From: SIG454 sp045578465
GTDB lineage: Bacteria > Bacillota > Clostridia > Monoglobales > Monoglobaceae
Length of the DNA stretch: 38,045 nucleotides
Reading direction: 5' to 3'
Assembly: GCA_045578465.1 (NCBI GenBank)
Contig: JAZNKJ010000037.1
Coordinates: forward strand, 1-38,045
Shown piece by piece: positions 32,693 to 38,045 of the stretch. The stretch's first letter is position 1. Each line of letters starts with the position of its first letter. The notes beneath the pieces are model-generated. The model was not told the DNA's origin, searched no databases, and saw only the letters and a program-made list of their open reading frames with translations. Position numbers and translations under genes: made by a program.

Positions 32693-33703
32693 ATGATAGT
32701 AGTATTAAAAGAAAGCAGAAACGATGAACAAGTCAGCAATCTGGTGGATTGGATTAAAAGCTTAGGTCTTGACATTCATTTCATTCAGGGAACTCACAGA
32801 ACAGTTATGGGACTTTTAGGGGATACCTCTTTGGTTGACATTGATTTGGTTAAAGCCCTTGAATTCGTTGAAGATGTTATGCGAGTTCAGGAACCATATA
32901 AAAATGCAAACAGGAAGTTCCATCCCGAAGACACTGTTATAAAGGTAGGAAATACAACTGTGGGCGGCGGAAGCTTGGCTCTTATCGCAGGACCTTGCTC
33001 TGTTGAATCAGAAGAGCAAATCTGCGAGATTGCAAAGTCGGTTAAAGCATCAGGGGCGACTATGCTCCGTGGCGGTGCTTTCAAACCAAGAACTTCCCCT
33101 TATGCTTTCCAGGGGCTTCGCAAAGAGGGCATAAATCTTCTTCTCAAGGCCAAAAAGGAGACAGGTCTTCCTATCGTAACCGAGATTATGGATATTTCTC
33201 ATATTGATTTATTCGATGAGGTTGATGTCATTCAGGTTGGGGCAAGAAATATGCAGAACTTCGAGCTACTCAAAGAGCTTGGAAAAACCAATAAGCCTAT
33301 CCTTTTAAAGAGAGGTTTATCAAGCACAATCTCTGAGTTTTTAATGAGCGCTGAATACATTATGGCAGGCGGAAATGAGAATGTTATCCTCTGTGAAAGA
33401 GGTATCCGCACATTTGAAACCGTAACAAGAAACACTCTTGATTTATCCTGTATCCCTGCCCTCAGGCTCGCAACTCATCTTCCTATTATAATTGACCCGT
33501 CCCACGCAACGGGAGTTGCAAAATTTGTTCCTTCTATGTCCCATGCGGCAGTTGCGGCTGGCGCTGACGGTCTTATAATTGAAGTTCACAATGACCCGGC
33601 TCATGCACTTTGCGATGGTGCTCAATCTCTTACACCAAGCGATTATGACAAGCTTACAAAACAGGTAAGCGCAATCCATAGTGTTGTTAAGAATTTTGAT
33701 TAG
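32693..33703 (+). CDS. aroF: 3-deoxy-7-phosphoheptulonate (DAHP) synthase, type I-beta
   Basis: A 336-residue enzyme for the first step of the shikimate pathway: PEP plus erythrose-4-phosphate to DAHP. Residues about 1-70 form the ferredoxin-like N-terminal domain seen in type I-beta enzymes, and the barrel follows. Signatures are LIAGPCSVESEEQI, MLRGGAFKPRTSPYAFQG, VIQVGARNMQNF, KRGLSST and IIDPSHATG. The frame is open upstream through the attenuator, but the ATG at 32693 follows AAGGAG and starts the conserved MIVVLKE. It lies immediately after the attenuator terminator, so its expression depends on the leader. The N-terminal domain may also allow feedback inhibition (family knowledge). Confidence 0.95.
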   Translation: MIVVLKESRNDEQVSNLVDWIKSLGLDIHFIQGTHRTVMGLLGDTSLVDIDLVKALEFVEDVMRVQEPYKNANRKFHPEDTVIKVGNTTVGGGSLALIAGPCSVESEEQICEIAKSVKASGATMLRGGAFKPRTSPYAFQGLRKEGINLLLKAKKETGLPIVTEIMDISHIDLFDEVDVIQVGARNMQNFELLKELGKTNKPILLKRGLSSTISEFLMSAEYIMAGGNENVILCERGIRTFETVTRNTLDLSCIPALRLATHLPIIIDPSHATGVAKFVPSMSHAAVAAGADGLIIEVHNDPAHALCDGAQSLTPSDYDKLTKQVSAIHSVVKNFD

Positions 33704-33714
33704 GAGGAAGAAAA

Positions 33715-34542
33715 ATGAATATCGGTGTTATTGGTATGGGGTTAATCGGAGGTTCCTTAGCCAAGGCTATTTCCGAAAATACCTCTCATACTGTTTTTGG
33801 TTTTGATAAAAACGAAAGCGTTATTTGCAGGGCAAAGCTTCTCGGAGCTATCAAAGAGGAATTTTCTTTGCAAAATCCCAGCTATTGTGATATAATTATT
33901 TTAGCTTTATATCCTGATGATTCAATCGCTGTCTTTAATGAAATTGCGCCCCTTTTAAAACCGGGGACTGCCGTTATTGATTGCGCAGGTGTTAAGGAAT
34001 ATGTTTGCGAAAGAATAAGGCCTGTTGCAAAGGAACACGGCATTAATTTTATTGGCGGACACCCTATGGCAGGTATTGAAAAAATCGGGTTTGACCATTC
34101 AAATAAGGAGCTTTTTAAAGATGCTTCCATGATTTTGACTCCTTATGCAGACACAGACATAAAGACTCTTGCAGAAGTGAAAAAGCTTTTTGAGGGGATA
34201 GGTTTCGGGACTACAACCATCGTAAGTCCCAAAGAACACGATGAGGTAATCGCTTACACATCTCAGCTTGCTCATATTCTTTCAAGCGCATATATTAAGT
34301 CTCCTACCGCTCCCCGTCATCACGGAATGTCGGCAGGAAGCTTTAAGGATATGACTCGTGTTGCTTACCTTAACGAGAATATGTGGAGCGAGCTTTTTAT
34401 GGAAAATCGGGAAAATCTTTTATTTGAGATTGATACTTTAATCAAAAATCTTTCTGATTACAAAAGCGCCATTGAAAACGAGGACCAAGCAAGACTTACT
34501 GCTCTTTTAAAAGATGGCCGTAATATAAAGGAGAATATTTAA
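33715..34542 (+). CDS. tyrA: Prephenate dehydrogenase
   Basis: A 275-residue NAD-dependent enzyme converting prephenate to 4-hydroxyphenylpyruvate on the way to tyrosine. The Rossmann start is IGVIGMGLIGGSLAKAI, and the active-site region has GGHPMAGIEKIGFDHSN and an ITSQLAH-like stretch (here YTSQLAHILSSA). It is of the short form, without a C-terminal ACT domain, so direct tyrosine feedback through ACT is not expected. AGGAGG precedes the ATG. Second in the operon, 11 bases after DAHP synthase. Confidence 0.93.
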   Translation: MNIGVIGMGLIGGSLAKAISENTSHTVFGFDKNESVICRAKLLGAIKEEFSLQNPSYCDIIILALYPDDSIAVFNEIAPLLKPGTAVIDCAGVKEYVCERIRPVAKEHGINFIGGHPMAGIEKIGFDHSNKELFKDASMILTPYADTDIKTLAEVKKLFEGIGFGTTTIVSPKEHDEVIAYTSQLAHILSSAYIKSPTAPRHHGMSAGSFKDMTRVAYLNENMWSELFMENRENLLFEIDTLIKNLSDYKSAIENEDQARLTALLKDGRNIKENI

Positions 34543-34543
34543 A

Positions 34544-35596
34544 ATGGATATGGTTACCGTAGGGGGAGTTAAAAATCCTTATGACTGCATTATCGGAAGC
34601 GGGGTTTCTTCTCTTCTTCCTGAAAAAATTGCGTCCTTAACCTCTTCTAAAAAGGTTCTTTTAATTACTGATGACAATGTTGATTTGTTATATGGAGAAA
34701 AAGTCAAGAGCCTTATTGAAGATGGTGGCTTCTTGTGTCATAAATTTGTTTTCCCTCATGGAGAGGAGCATAAAAATCTTACTACGGTATCAGAAATTTT
34801 AGAATTTGCAGCGGAAAATGAAATTTCCCGCTCCGACTTGATCGTTGCCCTAGGAGGCGGAATTGTGGGAGATGTTGCGGGTTTTTGCGCCTCATGTTTC
34901 CTTCGGGGAATAGATTATATCCAGATGCCCACAACTTTTCTTTCTGCTATTGATTCATCTGTTGGCGGAAAGACGGGAGTTAATTTAAAGCAGGGGAAAA
35001 ACCTTGCGGGAGCTTTTTATCAGCCAAAGGCTGTTATCTGCGACACAGATTTTCTCTCTACTCTCTCCCTTGATATTTTTATGGATGGAACAGCGGAGGC
35101 TATTAAATACGGCGTTATTTTTGACAGAGAATTATTCGATAAATTCAAGACCGATTTTAAGGCTGACATATCATCAATTATAAAGCGGTGTATTTCCCTT
35201 AAAGCCCAAATCGTTAAAAAAGACGAGTTTGATAAGGGCGAAAGACAGCTCTTAAATTTCGGGCATACAATCGGCCACGCCATTGAAAAATGCTCTGGCT
35301 TTAAGATAAGTCACGGAAAAGCCGTTGCAATCGGTATGGTTATGGCCTCTCGTGGCGGAGCAAAAATGGGCCTTGTTAAAACCGACTTTTCAGAGGAAAT
35401 CGCATCAGTTAATGCTCAAAATGGGTTGCCAATCTCTGCCGATTTTTCCCATGAGGCTCTTCTTGATGCTATGCTTAAAGATAAAAAGCGGTCTTCCGAC
35501 GGAATTACTCTTGTTATTCCTGAGGAAATCGGTAATTGCAAGTTGTTTAAGATTTCAACCGACTCACTTGATGAGTTTATAAAATCTGCAATCTAG
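34544..35596 (+). CDS. aroB: 3-dehydroquinate synthase
   Basis: A 350-residue NAD- and metal-dependent cyclase forming 3-dehydroquinate from DAHP. Motifs are VALGGGIVGDVAGF (nucleotide loop), MPTTFLSAIDSSVGGKTGVN, and the metal-ligand stretch NFGHTIGHAIEKCSG, with the preceding GTAEAIKYGVI. The length is normal. ATG 34544 begins one base after the tyrA stop and its AAGGAG lies within the tyrA end, so translation is coupled. Confidence 0.96.
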   Translation: MDMVTVGGVKNPYDCIIGSGVSSLLPEKIASLTSSKKVLLITDDNVDLLYGEKVKSLIEDGGFLCHKFVFPHGEEHKNLTTVSEILEFAAENEISRSDLIVALGGGIVGDVAGFCASCFLRGIDYIQMPTTFLSAIDSSVGGKTGVNLKQGKNLAGAFYQPKAVICDTDFLSTLSLDIFMDGTAEAIKYGVIFDRELFDKFKTDFKADISSIIKRCISLKAQIVKKDEFDKGERQLLNFGHTIGHAIEKCSGFKISHGKAVAIGMVMASRGGAKMGLVKTDFSEEIASVNAQNGLPISADFSHEALLDAMLKDKKRSSDGITLVIPEEIGNCKLFKISTDSLDEFIKSAI

Positions 35597-35605
35597 GAGG
35601 AAATT

Positions 35606-36868
35606 ATGGATATTTCTATGAAATGGGAAAACATCTGCGGAAATGCTCAGGCAATCATTTCAAAATCCGATGCACACAGAGCTTTAATTGCAGCTGCCCT
35701 TTCTGATAAACCTACGAAATTCAATCTTTCCTCTTTTTCCAAAGATATAGAGGCAACTTTATCCTGCCTTGTTTCCTTAGGGGCAAGGGCAGAAAAAGAT
35801 AATGATTTTCTTACCCTTTATCCTATCTCTGAAAAGGCAATTAACCCCATTCTTGACTGTAACGAGTGTGGCTCGACTTTGAGGTTTTTAATTCCCGTTG
35901 CGGCGGCGGTATCCCAAAACCCTGTTTTCACGGGAAAAGAGGGGCTTAGGAAAAGGCCTCTTTCTCCTCTCCTTTCTGAAATGGAGAAAAAGGGCTGTCA
36001 TTTTTCAGAAAAGTCTATCCCTTTTACTGTTTCAGGCGCACTTAACAGCGGGGAATTTACTCTTCCCGGAAATATAAGCTCTCAATTTATTTCGGGACTT
36101 TTGTTTGCTCTTCCTCTTTTGGATGGGGACAGCAAAATTGTTCTTTCTTCCCCCTTAGAGTCTGAGGCTTATGTTGATATGACAATTTCTGCTTTGGAAA
36201 AGTTCGGCGTACATATTGAAAAAGAAGAAAACGGCTTTATTATAAAAGGAAGCCAGAAATATACAAGTCCTACCCAATACACCATCGAAGGAGACTGGTC
36301 AAACATTGCTCCATTTATGGCGGCAGCCGCTATGGGCGGAGAGATTTCTGCTTATGGGCTTAACCCCGCTTCAAAGCAGAGCGATAAAAGCATTTTATCC
36401 GTTCTTAATAAGTTTGGAGCGGAAATTAAATATGAAAAAGCAACTTACATAGTTAAAAAGAATAACAAAAACCCAATAGAAATTGATGTTTCTCAGTTTC
36501 CTGACCTTTTCCCTGTTATTGCAGTTTTAGTCTGCGCATCAGAGGGGAAATCCGTTTTATATAATGCGGGAAGGCTCAGGATTAAGGAAAGCGACCGCAT
36601 TGAGTCCACCCTTTCTTTAATCAAAAGCCTTGGAGGAAGTGCCGAGGCGGACGAAACATCTCTTACCATTTACGGCAGTGGCTCATTAGTTGGAGGGGTT
36701 TGCGACAGCTTTAATGACCACAGAATTGTTATGGCGGCAGCTGTTGCGTCAGTAATCTCAAAAAACGAAGTTATTGTTAGAAATTCAGAGGCAATAGATA
36801 AGTCCTATCCGGACTTTTTCACCCATTTTAAATGCACGGGAGGTATTTACCAATGTCATCACAAATAG
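35606..36868 (+). CDS. aroA: 3-phosphoshikimate 1-carboxyvinyltransferase (EPSP synthase)
   Basis: A 420-residue enzyme joining PEP to shikimate-3-phosphate. Features are ISKSDAHRALIAAAL (Lys/Ser/Arg of the substrate site), NECGSTLRFLIPVAA, which replaces the usual NAGTAxR-type loop with a CGST variant, LRKRPLSPLL, LRIKESDRIES and the C-terminal FNDHRIVMAAAVAS. The domain pattern is the normal inside-out alpha/beta pair. AGGAGG precedes ATG 35606, nine bases after aroB. Its 3' end overlaps aroC by 16 bases. Confidence 0.95.
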   Translation: MDISMKWENICGNAQAIISKSDAHRALIAAALSDKPTKFNLSSFSKDIEATLSCLVSLGARAEKDNDFLTLYPISEKAINPILDCNECGSTLRFLIPVAAAVSQNPVFTGKEGLRKRPLSPLLSEMEKKGCHFSEKSIPFTVSGALNSGEFTLPGNISSQFISGLLFALPLLDGDSKIVLSSPLESEAYVDMTISALEKFGVHIEKEENGFIIKGSQKYTSPTQYTIEGDWSNIAPFMAAAAMGGEISAYGLNPASKQSDKSILSVLNKFGAEIKYEKATYIVKKNNKNPIEIDVSQFPDLFPVIAVLVCASEGKSVLYNAGRLRIKESDRIESTLSLIKSLGGSAEADETSLTIYGSGSLVGGVCDSFNDHRIVMAAAVASVISKNEVIVRNSEAIDKSYPDFFTHFKCTGGIYQCHHK

Positions 36869-37908
36869 GAGAAAAAATTAAAATCTCAATTTTCGGCGAG
36901 TCTCACGGAGAGGCAATCGGCGTTTTGATTGACAATCTTCCATCAGGAGAGAAAATTGACGAAGAGGAGCTTCGTCTTTTTATGCTTCGCCGTCAGGGAG
37001 GGAATAACCCTTATTCCACCCCTAGAAAAGAGGCTGACGAGGTTAAATTCCTTTCAGGTGTATATAACAAAGTGACAACAGGCACACCCCTTTGTGCAAT
37101 AATTGAAAACAACAATACCCGCTCAGGGGACTACAACCCCGACATTCCCCGTCCCGGCCACGCAGATTTCACTGCACTTTCCCGCTACGGCGGATTTTCA
37201 GACCCTCGTGGTGGGGGGCATTTTTCAGGACGACTTACAGCCCCGCTTTGCGTTGCAGGAGGAATTCTTTCCCAAATTCTTGCAAGGCGTGGGGTTAAAA
37301 TCATTAGCCATATATACTCTATCGGTAATATAACCGACACTCCTTTTGATGCGGTTTCTCCCGATGTTTCAGGAATATGCCCTGATTTTCCTGTTTTAGA
37401 TAGTGATGTTAAAGAAAAAATGCAACAGGAAATTATTTCGGCAAAGGAAAATCTCGACTCCGTTGGTGGCGTTATTGAGTGTGCAATTTTGGGCGTTCCA
37501 ACAGGAATTGGGAATCCAATCTGGGGCGGAATTGAAAATAAAATTGCCAATACGGTTTTCGGAATCGGCGCAGTTAAAGGAATTGAGTTTGGTATTGGCT
37601 TTGAGGCGTCAAAGCTTCGTGGTTCCTCTGTTAATGACCCGTTTATAATTGAGGACGGCGAAATAAAGACAAAGACAAACAACCACGGCGGAATTTTAGG
37701 AGGAATTTCCTCAGGGATGCCTATTATTTTCCGCACTGCGTTTAAGCCGACTCCGTCCATCGCCAAAGTTCAGAAGTCCGTTGACCTTAGCGAAATGAAA
37801 GAGACAACTCTTGAAATTGTTGGCAGACACGACCCCTGCATTGTTCCCCGCGCGCTTCCTTGCGTAGAGTCGGCGGCGGCTATTGCCATAGCTGACCTTT
37901 TACTTTAA
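36853..37908 (+). CDS. aroC: Chorismate synthase
   Basis: A 351-residue FMN-dependent enzyme that makes chorismate from EPSP. The family signatures are visible: FGESHGEAIGVLIDNLP, LRRQGGNNPYSTPRKE, RPGHADFTALSRYG, DPRGGGHFSGRLTAPL and the C-terminal GRHDPCIVPRALPCVES. The frame is open from 36832, but GGGAGG at 36838-36843 is nine bases before ATG 36853, so the start is placed there, inside the end of aroA. This overlap implies coupled translation of the last two common-pathway enzymes. Confidence 0.96.
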   Translation: MSSQIGEKIKISIFGESHGEAIGVLIDNLPSGEKIDEEELRLFMLRRQGGNNPYSTPRKEADEVKFLSGVYNKVTTGTPLCAIIENNNTRSGDYNPDIPRPGHADFTALSRYGGFSDPRGGGHFSGRLTAPLCVAGGILSQILARRGVKIISHIYSIGNITDTPFDAVSPDVSGICPDFPVLDSDVKEKMQQEIISAKENLDSVGGVIECAILGVPTGIGNPIWGGIENKIANTVFGIGAVKGIEFGIGFEASKLRGSSVNDPFIIEDGEIKTKTNNHGGILGGISSGMPIIFRTAFKPTPSIAKVQKSVDLSEMKETTLEIVGRHDPCIVPRALPCVESAAAIAIADLLL

Positions 37909-37925
37909 TTTTGGAGATGAATAAT

Positions 37926-38045
37926 ATGGACCTTAACGAGTGCAGAGCACAGATTGATAAAATCAATAATGAAATTCTTGACCTTTTTTTAAAGAGAATG
38001 GAGATTTCAACCGCTGTCGCTGACTATAAACAAAAAAATAATATG
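37926..38045 (+). CDS. pheA: Chorismate mutase (AroQ) N-terminal part, cut by window end
   Basis: Forty codons are visible, starting at ATG 37926 behind GGAG. The sequence LNECRAQIDKINNEILDLF followed by LKRMEISTAVADYK is the first helix of an AroQ-type chorismate mutase, with the Arg of RAQID and the KR of the active site. In Clostridia this domain often is the N-terminus of a fused chorismate mutase-prephenate dehydratase (PheA), which would fit the Phe codons in the leader. The fusion cannot be confirmed because the gene leaves the window. The tentative symbol reflects that expectation. Confidence 0.8.
   Translation, partial: MDLNECRAQIDKINNEILDLFLKRMEISTAVADYKQKNNM

Noticed and set aside
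37185..37766. 193-codon minus-strand ORF opposite aroC
   Set aside because: Composition is a proline/isoleucine-rich shadow of the conserved aroC frame; no ribosome site or known domain.
1..38045. CRISPR array, prophage, transposase gene or frameshifted gene
   Set aside because: No regularly spaced repeats, phage or transposase proteins, or split reading frames were found; all major genes are full length except those cut by the window ends.

Overview
The window looks like a chromosomal segment of a low-to-moderate-GC Gram-positive bacterium of the class Clostridia. The basis is Firmicutes-type gene order (yybS-gdpP-rplI-dnaB-tilS-hpt), strong AGGAGG-type ribosome binding sites, consensus sigma-A promoters with 17-bp spacers, a clostridial-style c-di-GMP-I riboswitch, and two-OB-fold SSB, CotH and DUF4956 families common in that class. 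I cannot name a genus. No phage, IS transposase, CRISPR array or rRNA is visible.

Layout. (1) Positions 1-630, plus strand: the tail of a PhoH-family gene overlapping ybeY. (2) Positions 636-946: a non-coding, hairpin-rich element with about 34-bp terminal inverted repeats, lying between the convergent ybeY and ssb. (3) Positions 945-1574, minus: a two-OB-fold SSB-like protein. (4) Positions 1699-14349, minus: a 12.6-kb run with gaps of at most about 35 bases, read in the order yybS, gdpP, rplI, dnaB, tilS, hpt, gltX, aminotransferase, trpS, wecA/tagO-like, wecB. It starts at a consensus promoter near 14491-14519 and ends at a terminator at 1672-1694. (5) Positions 14641-14825, plus: tRNA-Met(CAT) and tRNA-Glu(CTC) with their own promoter and terminator. 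(6) Positions 14872-26967, minus: a c-di-GMP module. A Cache-GGDEF diguanylate cyclase is followed by a c-di-GMP-I riboswitch with an overlapping terminator. Then come seven tightly packed genes: VTC domain, DUF4956, CotH, GH-A-like hydrolase, HEAT repeat, GT2 synthase and an SBP/degenerate GGDEF/EAL protein. (7) Positions 27057-30972, minus: uraA-upp, preceded by a monocistronic phosphoglucomutase. (8) Positions 31103-32421, plus: a zinc-ribbon, single-TM protein with seven RCC1-like repeats. (9) Positions 32436-38045, plus: the aromatic amino-acid operon DAHP synthase-tyrA-aroB-aroA-aroC-(chorismate mutase, cut by the window end), behind a ribosome-mediated attenuator with a Phe/Tyr-rich leader peptide.

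Two parts deserve most attention. The first is the c-di-GMP module. The cyclase upstream, the predicted ON riboswitch and the phosphodiesterase-like last gene would form a local feedback circuit around an unusual surface-polymer operon that joins a GT2 synthase to a VTC/DUF4956 pair and a CotH-like kinase. I infer an exopolysaccharide or cell-surface polymer; its chemistry cannot be read from the sequence. The second is the aro leader: a 28-codon ORF with nine Phe/Tyr codons in a 15-codon stretch, an antiterminator whose internal loop holds the leader stop codon, and a strong terminator.

The remaining genes are standard housekeeping genes. Start codons were chosen from Shine-Dalgarno spacing; several differ from the longest open frame (wecB, aminotransferase, tilS, EAL protein, phosphoglucomutase, RCC1 protein, DAHP synthase, aroC).
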